A DNA stretch of 40,245 nucleotides from Plantago elongata. Its lineage: Eukaryota; Streptophyta; Magnoliopsida; Lamiales; Plantaginaceae. Each line of letters begins with the position of its first letter. The stretch's first letter is position 1. The notes below the pieces were generated by a model. That model saw nothing but the letters and a program-made list of their open reading frames with translations, had not been told where the DNA came from and made no database searches. The stretch covers positions 1-40,245 of the forward strand of contig JAYMSP010000848.1 of NCBI GenBank assembly GCA_036897095.1, written 5' to 3'. Both the position numbers and the translations under genes were made by a program. This document shows, piece after piece, positions 1 through 11,661 of this stretch.

Positions 1-793
1 ATAATATATATTTAAAATTGTATTTAAATTTCATATAAGCGAGGTGGATAGTTAGAGCAACACGTAGCGCAACATCTCGTGCGACACTTCATTGCAACAC
101 TTAATGTGAACTGTAGGAATTTATTCGATCTTCATTGTTGAAATTTTCATCCAAAAAATTATAATAAGTGATTAACGTTAGTCAAGACGACACCTGACTA
201 ACGATAAAATCTTCCACTTTACTTTAACCAATGTAATTAAGCTTGTTATCTTTATATTCTTCACCTCTTTACGAATTCTATTTCACCTACAATTATAATC
301 TGCTAAAAGACACATGAATATTTTCCTAAGTTAAGCTCAGTTTCACTTGGGCTTTTTTCCCCAAATTACAGCCGAGGATATCCGGCCAGCCTTGCACGTA
401 TTGGAATCGCCGTTACATCTCATTTGATGGTTCACTACTCTAGTCTCGAACTAACAGAACTAAAATTCGCGAACTTTGTTCACTGTAGCGCTCCACAATA
501 AGCAAGTCCGTTGAGCTAGTAATCTTCTTCATCTCTCTTACTTGATTACGAAAAAGCTTGTTTCAAAGCTTAAAGAAAATGGCGGCAAAATCCAGTGATT
601 GACGAAACTCACAATCCGATCCATCTCACTCTCAGCTACTCTTTCAACTGTGCACTTTTCAAATCCTCTAATCCTATTTTAGTTAACTAATTAGTTTTTT
701 CAGCTATTTGCTTGCTAGTGTTAATTAGGGTTCTTCATTTGGGCATTTTTACCCCGATTGCGATTTGTTTCTATTCGCATTTTATATTCGTTG
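1..793 (+). promoter_or_regulatory. Upstream region and probable 5' leader of APC2
   Basis: No gene is visible here. The first in-frame ATG of APC2 is at 794, so the promoter and leader must lie in this stretch. No convincing TATA box was seen in a good position, which is common for housekeeping cell-cycle genes. At 582-589 the + strand reads GCGGCAAA, whose complement TTTGCCGC fits the E2F consensus WTTSSCSS; that would suit a cell-cycle gene. An upstream ATG at 579 opens a seven-residue frame (MAAKSSD) that stops at 602. Whether either lies inside the transcript depends on the transcription start, which cannot be read from sequence alone. Confidence 0.45.
579..602 (+). other. Possible upstream ORF in the APC2 leader (7 codons)
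   Basis: ATG at 579 in the context AAAATGGCG, close to the plant start consensus (purine at -3, G at +4), reads MAAKSSD and stops at TGA 600-602, about 190 bases before the APC2 start. It overlaps the E2F-like site. If transcription starts upstream of 579 it could lower APC2 translation. This is an inference with no support beyond start context. Confidence 0.3.
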
Positions 794-3700
794 ATGATGG
801 CGACGATGGGGGAATCTTCTTCTGCTATGTGTAATTTGGGGATTTTGGATTCTCTTAACGGATCTTCGATTGGGGAAATGGTGGAGAGCTGGAATGCGTT
901 TTGCTTGGCTACAGAAGCACTCATTGGCGGCGGAGGTGAGTATGATTCCTCCAGTTTTGTATCTCACGTGCGCAATCTATGCAGTCGAGGACTGGAATCG
1001 CTGCTTGTCGAACATTTTCTTCAATCCATGGAGGTACTTTTATGCGTTTGCTTGCTCATTTAGTGGTTATATGAGTTCAGAGATGTAGTTTGTTTGTTCT
1101 TTAGACTCCTGTGTGTTCACGATATTTATGTTTACGTTCTATTTAGTTCAATCCTAGACTAGAAGTAAATCAGTAATGACATTGAAGTTTCTATCCTTGC
1201 ATTATTGACTTTTAAGCTTGAGAATGGAATCGGAAGGAAATGTCTGTCTGATTAAGTATGAGTTTGATCATTTCATTTTATTTTCTGGTCTTATATTTAA
1301 ATTAGGCTAAAAAGATGAAGTTTAAACTCTATGTAATGCCAATGGTGTATTTATAACTTTTAGAAAGAATCAGGATGGTGTAATGATGTGAAATCAAGGA
1401 AGAGTATGATATGCCGGTATTCGTTACGGATATGTTTCATATGTAACTGTTAGCTACCATTTGTGAGAGAGCGCATGCTTTCCTTTGTGTTGGGCTGTAC
1501 TCTAGTCTTTGTGATATTTATATGTCTCTGCAGGAAACATTTGAGAAAAATGGAGCATCAAAGTTTTGGACGCATTTCGATGTCTTCAAGAATGTTGCTG
1601 TTTTAGAAATGGATAATCTGGTATGGATATGCATTTTGTTCCATGCATTATGTTTCTCTTAGTGTGGAAACATGATGTATTTGAGTGAATTCCTATAGAA
1701 ACTGAAGCATACAAGCATTAAAATGTAAATATTTGTACCACTTTTATAAATGTGTGAAACTTCTATTTTTTATTTACCAAATTGTTTGCTTGGAGAGATT
1801 GTTTCATTTAAATGGGCGAGGCCAAAAGAGAAACGAAAGAAAAGAAAGAAGTTTGTGCTCCACAAGTCTAGGAGTTAAGTTAACCTCTGGCTCATACTCC
1901 TAGATTCTGTTTGTTGCTCTTAAATAAAAAGGAAGAAAAAAAACAAGGGAGATTGATTCGACATATGTGTACCCCTTAATCTGTTCAAGAATTGTCCAAT
2001 AAATTTATCAGTTATAGTTGTTTCTCCTATAAATAACTGTTGAAGTTAAGACACTCTTTTAGCTTGCGAGTGAGTTGAATGACTCTTGCTTTGCTATGCA
2101 TTGGATAGGTCAATCAAGATGAAATTGTAGTGCTTTATTCTCTTGTTTGGCATCTGATTCTACTGAATGTTGAAACAGGACCAACAGAGAGAGATAAATG
2201 ATGTTCTACACAAAGCATTGGAAGAAATATTATCTGTAAAAAAGAACCAGGAGAACTGCTTGTTGAAGTTGATACAAGCATTAGACATGTGTTCACAGAA
2301 TAAGTCAAAGGAACAAGTATACTCTACCAACTGGGATCTTCTATTCTCAAAATATCAATTAATAGCTTGTTCAGTCCTCATGGCCAGTCTACCTAGCCAT
2401 TTTCCAGGTACCTCTTATATATATGTCTATCACAAACACAGGCAATGGCCTTGTGGATCTAGTTTCACTAAGTATCTGCATGTTTTAGCCAAAACTGCGG
2501 AAAGGAAATAAAAATGATGGAAAATATAGTTTCCCACCGTTTGGTGCAAGGAAATTTTGGAGAGTAAAGAAAATAATAGATTGTATGTATAATGTGGACA
2601 GGAATTAGATTTTCCTCAAATTTCCCCAAGGAATTCGATTTTCCTCGAATTTATTTTCATTCCCCCAATTCTATCTTGGAACATGCAGAGCCTAAATTCT
2701 AGGCTGTCTTTTGGCAGTTGATATATGTATGGGTAATGCTATGATATAATTATACCGTATGCTCCATCAGTATAGTTACTTTGGAAGTCTAGGATGTGTG
2801 CATTCAATCAAATCCAAGATGGATTGATTTCTTTTGCCCTCGTGAGATACTTAGCAGTTAGCATCTATTATGCCTGTTACGTGTCATCTTCATTACTGCT
2901 TCACCAATTAAAATCATTCCGTGCTGAGGATTTGCAATTAATGCAATACTCATGGCTGCAAATTCTCTATGAAACCCTTCCATGCATTGCATCTTGTCCT
3001 TCTTATGCCTGTAGGGGGATCGGATGCTAAGAATGGTTCCTATCATTAACTTTTTTCCTATTGGTCGATTTATCATATAGTAATAAATTGTTAAACTATG
3101 TTTTGTTTCTGTTCATAATATTCTTAGATGTACTGCACTGGTACTTTAAGGGACGCTTGGAGGAGCTGAGTGAAATGATGGCTACAGATTCTGAGAATGA
3201 TAACAGATTACTGGAGGATAATGGAATGGACTTAGACCCCAAAGTTAGGGACACCAAGTTTGTAATGAACATTGGACTAGTTGTACGCGATCTCAGGAGT
3301 CTGGGCTTTACCTCGATGGCTGAAGATGCCTATGCATCTGCAATATTTCTGCTATTGAAGGTAGTATATGCTGTAGTGTCATTTTTACTGATCCTAAGAA
3401 AACCCAATTGCACCTTGTAGCTGTAAGAGTGATGTGAGTGAGTCGCTTTTCACTTATTACAATTAACAAGTACCTTATACCTATTCTTACATCTTGAAGT
3501 CTATGTATCACAATTCACTAATGTGGCTTATTAATTAGAAAATTTAATAGAAGTAGGATGTCTTCAGTGATTATGCAACTTTCTTATATATATATACTGA
3601 TGAATGATGATATGTATATTTTTATCTTTTGATGTTTATTTTAGCCATGTATAACTTCATGTTTCATACTTGTTTATCAATATCTTATTCTACTTGTGTT

Positions 3701-6700
3701 TCCTTGGCAGGCAAAAGTGAATGAGCTAGCTGGTGATGAATTTAGGTTCTCAGTTCTAGATTCCATTAAAAGCTGGATTCAGGTTGGTATAGATCATATT
3801 CCTGAAGTTTACTTGATTTCATATATGGCATCTGAGATTAGCAATGGATATGTTTTAAATTTGTTATATGCACCGTGAATTTCAGTAGTTCCTGTGACTC
3901 CAATTCTGCAAGGTTCTGTGGTTACCTAGGACATATTTGTTGTTTGATACTTGACCTCTAATGCCAAGAGTTGTAATTTGCAGGCTGTCCCCCTCCACTT
4001 TCTAAATGCCCTTCTTACTTACCTTGGTGACTCCATTACTCATAAAAGACCTGCTTCTGCTCTGAAATCCCCTCTAGCATCTTGTCCATCTTCCCCATAT
4101 TATGGAACTAGAACCCCTTCAGAAGGACTCGTAAGGTGGCAGTTGCGGTTAGAGTATTTTGCCTATGAAGCATTGCAAGACCTCAGGATAGCCAAACTTT
4201 TTGAAATTATTGTGGATTATCCTGACAGGTATTTAATCTATTTTTCTCTCAGATAGAATTATGATACATAACACGAATAGAAGACCATGTTCAGGCAGTT
4301 TGTATGATGTATCATGATTGCTCTCGTTTGGGTATATTCACAGTGTTAGCTTCACCCAAGTTTATATAACCTTTGAATTATCATCGATTATGAAACTATA
4401 TTATTGCTAAAACATCTTAAAACTGTTTTTTTTATATAGTGACACCATGTTTCAAAACATGCACTTAATTTAGTTTATTGTAAAATAAGGGACTGTGCTG
4501 GAGTTTGTTACACTCTGGAACATGTCGACATCATTTTTGGGAAATGGAAACTGTTTTCGTAAACCCAATTATGCTGTTTAAAGATTTACATCATTCAATA
4601 GCTATATGAAGGTTGCTTGTTCACATGTCTCTACATAATAATAGAGTGGTTATCTTACATAGAAGACCAACTTTATAAAAGTATTATAACCTTGCTGCTC
4701 TATTCAGCTAGGTCACCTAAATAGTTGTCCTTAGCGGTCTATAAGTAGCCGTAGAACATGGTCTGAGCAAGAATAAATCCGTAATAGATTGCATGCTGCT
4801 GTGAATTTTTAGAAGATGCTCGCCTCAACTTTCTGCAGATGTCTTTTCCTTTTCATTTATTTTCTTTCTATCCTTCTTTTTTAAAGTTTGTCTTGTCAGT
4901 TCCCTGCATGTATCTAGTGCCAGAATGCCTATGTTTGTTGATTTACCTGAGTACTAGTGAGCCATGCATGTTGACTGTTGAGTTGAGCCAGAATGCCTAT
5001 GTTTGATAAAGAAGTATGCAAGTGTGGTAAAAGTAAAATAGTAATTGTCGGTGGATATATCAATTATTAAGTACTCCTATTGCCACATATATATACGATG
5101 TTTGATTGTGTTTTCCATACTTCAGCTCTCCTGCTATTGAAGATCTAAAACAATGTCTTGAGTATACGGGGCAGCACTCAAAGCTGGTCGATTCATTCAT
5201 CGCTGCTTTGAAATACCGCTTGCTAACAGCCGGTGCCTCTACATCCGACATATTACACCAATATGTTTCAACTATTAAAGCCCTTCGAACAATAGATCCA
5301 GCAGGTGTATTCCTTGAAGCTGTTGGCGATCCAATAAGAGAATATCTGAGGGGGAGAAAGGATACCATTAAATGCATTGTCACCATGTTTACTGATGGGA
5401 GTGGTGGAAATTCTAGTGGACCAGGAAGTACAGGGGACAGTCTTCTTGAAGAACTAAATAGAGATGAAGAAAATCAGGAAAATTCTAGCCTTGATGATGA
5501 CACCAACATTGATGACAAGCAAGCGTGGATCAATGCACAAAGGTAAGTTGCTCAACTTTAGAGACTACTTTCGTATATGCTGGCTGTAATTTCTTTTGTG
5601 TGTGTTTGTGCAGACAGACCAACTGACATTGTAATGTTTTACCCTTGTCATGTTCTTTCTCTTAAAGTTGGGAGCCTGATCCAGTGGAGGCAGACCCCCT
5701 AAGAAATGGCAAGCTTCGGAGGAAGGTTGATATTCTTGCTATGATCGTTGCTATAATTGGTTCTAAGGATCAGCTCGTTGGTGAGTATCGAGTGATGCTG
5801 GCTGAAAAGCTTCTGAATAAATCTGATTATGACATTGACGCGGAGATACGTACTTTAGAACTTCTTAAGGTAGTCCACCGAGATGTTTAACTTTAATCAT
5901 TCTGAAGTTCTCTCTCAAGTCTCACCCCAATTCTCCAATCTAGTTACCTTCTGTTGACACTGATCTTTTGGTTCTGTTTTCGAATGAAGATTCATTTTGG
6001 GGAGAGCAGCATGCAGAAGTGTGAAGTTATGCTTAATGATCTAATTGATTCGAAGAGGACTAATGGAAACATAAAAGCAACTGCCAAACAACAATCTCAG
6101 CCAGGTAGCCATTTTATATTACATTTAGGAAGCCTCGTTACATGTATTGCCTGCCTTATTCTTCCAATGAATGCTGTATGTATCAAATTGAATGATTGGA
6201 TAGTCATTGTCTAAAATAAGGTAACCGATTACCCTTTCTAATATTTGTCCATAAAAAGAGGCAAATATCAAGGCAATATTGAAGAGAATTAGCAGTAAAG
6301 GATGGTACTTTAGTGTTGAGTCCACCTCTGTAGTTATCTATTTGTATTGCACTGAGAATGAATCTTGAGGCCTTAATTGCATGTTTTATGTTCTACTACT
6401 TTGTTTCTGGTGTTATGTTTCCATTGCCATTATCTGTATGACTCAATTACTGAATAACATCTCAATGTACTGGCTTGGTATTTGGCATTCAGTAACAGTA
6501 TATTCACAAATAAATTCTTGCAGTTACTGACCTTGGGGAGGATGATCTGGCACTTGATAATCTTAATGCTACCATTATATCATCGAATTTCTGGCCAACT
6601 ATCCAGGTACACTTATCACGTAACCTATTACATCTTGCAAATATATACTTTTGGCTGGCTTGATTTTGATTTACTTACTCATAAGACACGGGTAGTTAGG

Positions 6701-7558
6701 AACCTCAGACTTCGGTGGTTGTAACTTGTAACCTGTTGGGCTTAATATCTGTCAGCGCTATACTGTATAAATATACTTTATTGTCCTATTATTGCTTGAG
6801 AAGAGAAGTTTCTCTTATTTAATTGTTATTCTACATTAATCACAAATGAGAAATAAAATTGTGACACACAGTGGATTGGAACAAGGCAATACTATTTTAG
6901 ACTCCAGATGAGAGCAAATAAGAATTTTGGCTTTATACCAGCCAATTTGTCCAATTTAGTATGGCACTCACATGATTTTATAAGCTAGCTAATCTGTACA
7001 CGTTGTCAGATTGCTAGTATGGAGTTCGGTAGATGTTTATGCTTGGAAAATAACATCCCCTTGAGTTAGTGTATTTATGAAGCTATCACTTACATTTGGA
7101 AATTAATGCTGTACTACACAGACCACTGTTAATTTAACATTTTTCTGCTTAGTACTGAAAAATCAGTTCATATGAGGACTTTTTGTCATAGATGTATCTG
7201 TGTATATAATCTATACCCGAAAAATTGTTAATGTAATGCATGCATCAATTATAGAATATTATGATGTGTTGCAAATTCATGGATCAGTGCTGTTTATCCC
7301 TTTCCCAATGGTGTCATTTGATCTGTTTTCGAGAGAGTATGTGCTCTTCAAAAATCGGTCCAACGGGAAACTCAGAAGGGTTTCATTTGATTGCGTAATG
7401 TGCCACAAGGCTCAGTCAGCTGTATATCTATTTGTTAATAACTTGAAATTATATTTGTCTGTAAACTCCGGACTGCACGCGTCTGCCTAATCTTATATGT
7501 TAACGTGGTTACTTTCGTCTTCTTTACTGAGCTCAGAGAAAGACAAAAATAAAATAAA

Positions 7559-7606
<48 letters not shown>

Positions 7607-9839
7607 TTAGGCTTAGTTGGTAAGCCGCTTCACCTCCAACCCATAGGTCATGGGTTCGAGTAACCTTTGCCGTTTCAAAAAAAAAGAAAAAAAAGAAAAT
7701 AATTTAGGCTTTATATTTCTTGTGGAGTTTCAAGGGTAGGGCTTGTAAGCTGTCGAACATTTTGTATACTTCTCCTAGAAAATATGTGCAGCAAGGTATC
7801 CTTGTTCAAGTTTGGTGTAGAGTAATCATTATCTTACCTTGTGAATAATGTTAACATGTTTCAGGATGAACCACTTAATATACCAGCAGAAGTTGACAAA
7901 CTTTTAAGTGATTATGCTAAAAGGTTTAATGAGATCAAGACCCCACGAAAGCTTCTATGGAAGAAAAGTCTTGGTACTGTGAAGGTTAGTTGCTCCTAGT
8001 TAGAACTGTTTTGCTTACTTCACCTTAGTAATTTGTAAGATTAACTATTGCAATACTGCCATGAAAATTTTAAGCCCTGCTCTGTAGCTTTAACCCAACT
8101 GATATGACAATGTTATTGTAATATCTTCAGTTGGAACTTGAATTTGGAGACAGAAATCTACAATTCAATGTCACGCCACTTCATGCTTCAATCATCAGTC
8201 AGTTTCAAGACCAACAAAGGTGATGCAGGCTTTTAAAAATTATTGTGAATTCTGAATGTATTGTTTTAGCTAAGCTAGTTCTTTATGATCTTATGTTCCA
8301 TGCTTTCAGTTGGACCTCCAAGGATCTTGCTGCTGCTGTTGGAGTGCCATTGGATATCTTGAATAGAAGAATATATTTCTGGGTCAACAAGGTTATTTGA
8401 ACCTCAAGCAACCTTTTTTTTTTGGTCCTGCTAATCCTTCCCTTGTCTTTGTAGTTCGTATTATCCCATGCCATCCAATTACCATGCTTGAGCTATGAAA
8501 TATGGAATTTCCTTTCTTGAGACTCTGGATCACACGTCCTTCACTTATATGGTTTTAGCTGTTCATATTGCTGTATGTTTATATATCTGAACCACAAGTT
8601 TTGTCACATGACATGGTATTTTTTATTCATTTTTGGTCAAGGCATATGATGGCATGTCAAATTATGATTTATTTATCTGTCTCAATTATTTTTTGATTGG
8701 TTTAATGCAGGGAATCCTAGCTGACACAGTACAAGATTCAGGTGACCATAAATTTACTTTGGTGGAAGCCTCAGTTGAGAGTGGAAAAACTGGAGTTAAT
8801 GGTGGTAATGAAGAGCTTCTAGTGGGTGAGGAAGATGGAGAAAGTTCAGTAGCATCTATCGAGGATCAGTTGCGTACAGAAATGACAGTTTATGAGGTAT
8901 ATGGCTATAATACTTGCATTGGACTTGTGATGTGGACCTGTTGTTTTATTACTTCATCCCGCACTATGCATGTCAAATGTATTTGCTTCCAGATGTTTTA
9001 GATATTTCAGAGAAACACTATTAATATTTCAATAGCAGTTTTAAATTATCAATATACAGCCAAAATGGCTTTCTTTATTTTTTTGCTTGACTAGTAGGCC
9101 AATCCCAACTTTGTTTAAAATGACTATGTTGATAACCTCATTGTGGAGATCTATGTTTCTAGAAGCGTGCTCACAAAAAACAAACCATTGCATACCTAAT
9201 TCTTTGATGGAAATGTGAAGGATGAAGTGTTTGCTCTATTCTATTGTTGCCTCTTTATCTTCCGAGCATATACCGCAACCGACTGCGATTATACGTCATC
9301 ATTTTTTGTATGCATAAAGTCTTCCTGGACCTTTTTTCACTGAATCATTGACACGATCAGAAATTGCTCATGTCAGAGAAATACATGGTTATTTTTGCTG
9401 GGTTCTACTTTATGGAATTAGTCCTATTGTGACATAGTTATTTTTGCTGGGTTCTACTTTATGGAATTAGTCCTATTGTGACATAGTTATTTTTGCTGGG
9501 TTCTACTTTATGGAATTAGTCCTATTGTGTGTTTTGAGTTGGGCAAAATTTAACTATTAAGTAAATTGTTGCAGAAATTCCTCACGGGGATGCTTACCAA
9601 TTTTGGCAGCATGCCGTTGGATCGGATACATAACACCCTCAAGGTAAGTGTGTTTTAAAATACTTGGAATGTTTTGCAACATCAAGGCTTATCTGATCGA
9701 CATTATGTTCTTGCAGATCTTTTGCATAGCTGATCCTCGTTATGACAAATCACTCCAACAGTTGCAAAGCTTTTTGTCTGGTTTAGTTGCAGAAGAGAAA
9801 CTTGAACTTAAAGATGGAATGTATTTCTTGAAGAAGTAA
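794..9839 (+). CDS. APC2: Anaphase-promoting complex subunit 2 (cullin-like scaffold), 16 exons
   Basis: Exons, all with GT/AG borders: 794-1033, 1534-1620, 2179-2407, 3128-3360, 3711-3782, 3984-4228, 5126-5542, 5668-5869, 5990-6104, 6524-6606, 7865-7984, 8131-8219, 8310-8391, 8711-8896, 9575-9643, 9717-9839. They sum to 2592 nt, an uninterrupted frame of 863 residues, against about 865 for Arabidopsis APC2. APC2 is the cullin subunit of the APC/C ubiquitin ligase; with the RING subunit APC11 it forms the catalytic core that ubiquitinates cyclins and securin in mitosis. Residues about 1-380 form the helical cullin-repeat part (LHWYFKGRLEEL; VVRDLRSLGFTSMAE). Residues 390-740 hold the cullin homology region (EYRVMLAEKLLNKSDYDID; TPRKLLWKKSLGTVKLELEF). 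The last 75 residues form the APC2 winged-helix domain (SLQQLQSFLSGLVAEEKLEL). An in-frame ATG follows directly at 797 and another at 806, so the N terminus could be one to four residues shorter. All coding parts look intact and single-copy-like. The next gene converges on it. Confidence 0.95.
2600..2652. repeat. Short 29-bp tandem duplication in APC2 intron 3
   Basis: Two imperfect copies of a unit beginning AGGAATTMGATTTTCCTC start at 2600 and 2629. They sit inside a stretch (about 2537-2700) that contains CCGTTTGGT, a string often met at the ends of plant MITEs. No matching partner terminus or target duplication was found, so only the tandem repeat is called. Confidence 0.4.
7556..7606. 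repeat. TAA trinucleotide microsatellite in APC2 intron 10
   Basis: About sixteen uninterrupted TAA/AAT units. The run abuts the 5' target duplication of the adjacent SINE, so the SINE inserted at the edge of an AT-rich repeat. Confidence 0.9.
7601..7712 (+). mobile_element. tRNA-derived SINE with 14-bp target duplications (APC2 intron 10)
   Basis: The body, about 7615-7697, has an RNA polymerase III A-box-like string (GGCTTAGTTGGTAAGC, 7610-7625, partly inside the left duplication). A B-box-like GGGTTCGAGTAACC follows near 7651-7664. It ends in an A-rich tail (7676-7697). The 14-base string AATAATTTAGGCTT is present at 7601-7614 and again from 7698, flanking the body as a target-site duplication. 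This is the hallmark of LINE-mediated SINE insertion. At about 83 bases it is short for plant SINEs, so it is probably 5'-truncated. It is not a tRNA gene: the acceptor stem and anticodon arm do not fold. Confidence 0.75.
9388..9529. repeat. 49-bp tandem repeat, three copies (APC2 intron 14)
   Basis: Three nearly identical units start at 9388, 9437 and 9486; each contains TTTTTGCTGGGTTCTACTTT and ends near CCTATTGTG. The near-identity of the copies implies a recent local duplication inside the intron. It lies about 50 bases before the exon 15 acceptor (9575) and does not touch coding sequence. Confidence 0.95.
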
Positions 9840-10223
9840 ATATCTCAGCTTCTTTTGCAGTGTAAGCAGGGTAGAACATAGCAATTAGGCAGTAGTTTGG
9901 TGAAATTAGTAGGCTTCCCATTTTAGATCCGATGTGTTTCGCTTAATTTAGTTAGCAGGTGTAATTCTACTGTACAAGTGTTGCATTTAACCATAATCTC
10001 AGTTTTCTGCTGATGTGCTATTTATAAAATTCACAAGTATTTATCATTTGTGAAAACTTTTACTAGAAGTAATGCGTTCAACGGGAATATATTACCGGAT
10101 ACTGAAACATAAACAGCATACAGTATGCCATAAGAACATGGCAGGAACATTGTTGAGTAGCATAGTTTAACCTAGTTCTTATCAAAGTAACAGCGTTGTT
10201 TGTGTGTTTCTGTTTCTGGACAA
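9840..10223. other. Convergent 3' intergenic region between APC2 and the CASP gene
   Basis: 385 bases separate the two stop codons, so both 3' UTRs and poly(A) sites must lie here and may overlap. The sequence is AT-rich with no open frame, repeat or RNA gene that could be recognised. Confidence 0.6.
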
Positions 10224-11061
10224 TCAGTGACGCCTAGACAATATAAAACCTGACAAAGGGATCACCATAAGAAAGATCAACAGGACTCCAAAAGAACCAA
10301 TCAACGATCCCGTGATGCGTTCACAGAAGTTTTCATATTGTTGACAGATAGCTACCCAGTTCGCAGAAGCATTCCCCTTGTGTGCCAGATAGACCATAGC
10401 TGCTGCTGCTGATGCTCCTGCACTAAGTATAGCTATCATTGCCTGCAAATCGAAATCTAAAATCTTACATGCATGAAGGAACATGTTTCTGCATAATATG
10501 AAGGTAAACTGCATCTGCAATCTTATAGTTATGAGTACTATGGAGTATACTATAGTATCATTAGTGGAGGAAGACAAAGAAGGACGAACAAACATTACCG
10601 TGTCCAAGAATATCAGCAATAGCCTAGTATTCACTGCTTTACTCCTGATAATATGATAGATGGCCAGTGGCATGGAGATGGCAAGATATCCACACACGAT
10701 AGAGTTTGCAATCACAAAGAACCTTTCATGACAAGAAAATTAAGGCCAAGTCAAATAACAGAGCTCACAAATAATATAATTCATGACAATGGGAATTCTG
10801 GAGTACGAACCTTAAGGCCGGAATGTCATCATACTTCACTTGGAATATCACAGCTTGCATAGAGAAAGGAAGTGTCTCATGAGTCGTTCCCATAGCTACA
10901 GCACTCCCCAGTGTCCCAAAAATCCCAATCATCCTGAGAACTAGTTCCAGTATGGATATCCCTCTGCTTATACCTGATACTTTACCAGCTATTCGATGAT
11001 CATGAGCCACTTCCTCGAGTCGATGATCATGAGCCTCTTCCTCAGCTCTTTCTGGTTTCAT
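10224..11061 (-). CDS. Casparian strip membrane domain protein (CASP/CASP-like), 3 exons
   Basis: Minus-strand exons 11061-10811, 10722-10599 and 10442-10224 have GT/AG borders and join in frame to 197 residues, the usual family length (about 200). CASPs are four-helix plasma-membrane proteins. In root endodermis they form a scaffold that recruits the lignin-polymerising machinery to build the Casparian strip. Visible here: a charged cytosolic N terminus with a repeated AHDHR motif (residues 10-23), and helix 1 (about 36-57) with the conserved Arg (R43 in VLRMIG). The first outer loop carries ETLPF and [11 protein letters not shown]. Helix 2 spans about 85-107, and helix 3 (about 116-144) has the conserved Asp (D124 in IFLDT). 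The second loop has two cysteines (C158, C165) in [10 protein letters not shown], and helix 4 spans about 170-193. The ETLPF...YDDIPA loop resembles true CASPs, but the middle of that signature differs, so CASP versus CASPL1 is left open. It is divergent from the methyltransferase gene. Confidence 0.9.
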
Positions 11062-11116
11062 CTTTACCTGCTACTTATGCTGGTTTTACAAAGGCTCTTG
11101 GTCTTTAAGCTGTTCA

Positions 11117-11123
11117 TTATATA
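11117..11123 (-). promoter_or_regulatory. TATA box candidate of the CASP gene
   Basis: TATATAA on the minus strand lies 56 bases upstream of the CASP ATG at 11061. The spacing would leave a short leader of about 25-30 bases. It is the only good TATA string in the proximal region. Confidence 0.4.
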
Positions 11124-11547
11124 CTGGAAAGAGTGTGGGTGTTAGTCTGTTAATTGAATTTAGTTTTGAACAAACTAGCTTACAGAAGCAAATCTTGGAT
11201 TTTACAACTAGTCTACCAATTGGAATAAAAGTAGGTAATTAAGCTTGTTTTATGTACTTTTGCTTCTCTCACCAAGAGATTATATTAGTATAGTGCGTAA
11301 TATCATTCTACTTCTGGCTAAGGAGTGCTTAAGTATCTTTCAATTCCTACCTGCTCCACTTTCCATCAAATTAAAATTACAGGCTACAAATAAATCAGGA
11401 CAGTGGCAAGATAAGCTTAGAATACCTATTTCTATAACAAAACATTATTTCAATTTAAGGCTAACCGTGATGTTAGATACAAATTGATAAAACTATTTTT
11501 CCTCGAGGTAAAATAACGAAAAATATATATAAACCTGAGCTACCGAC
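11124..11547. promoter_or_regulatory. Bidirectional intergenic promoter region
   Basis: The two divergent start codons at 11061 and 11662 are 600 bases apart, so this stretch should hold the upstream control elements of both genes. It is AT-rich, with no coding potential and no repeat seen. Specific factor sites are not claimed. Confidence 0.45.
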
Positions 11548-11556
11548 TATATAAAA
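11548..11556 (+). promoter_or_regulatory. TATA box candidate of the methyltransferase gene
   Basis: TATATAAAA lies 106 bases upstream of the ATG at 11662, which would give a leader of about 75 bases. A second, weaker TATATATAAA is some 25 bases further up. Confidence 0.45.
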
Positions 11557-11661
11557 TCACGATTGTCTTAAACAACACAGTAGGACGAAAATAGAGTGCC
11601 GAGTATATTTGGAAATTTGAAATAAAATGTGATTAAGGATGAAAAATAGGACATCAAATCA

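Noticed and set aside
7615-7697. tRNA gene in the APC2 intron
   Set aside because: Only A- and B-box-like strings are present, followed by a poly-A tail and flanked by target duplications; no cloverleaf is possible, so it is a SINE.
10653-10862. + strand open frame over the CASP gene
   Set aside because: Shadow of the minus-strand exon and intron 1; the CASP frame has conserved membrane-protein features and good splice sites.
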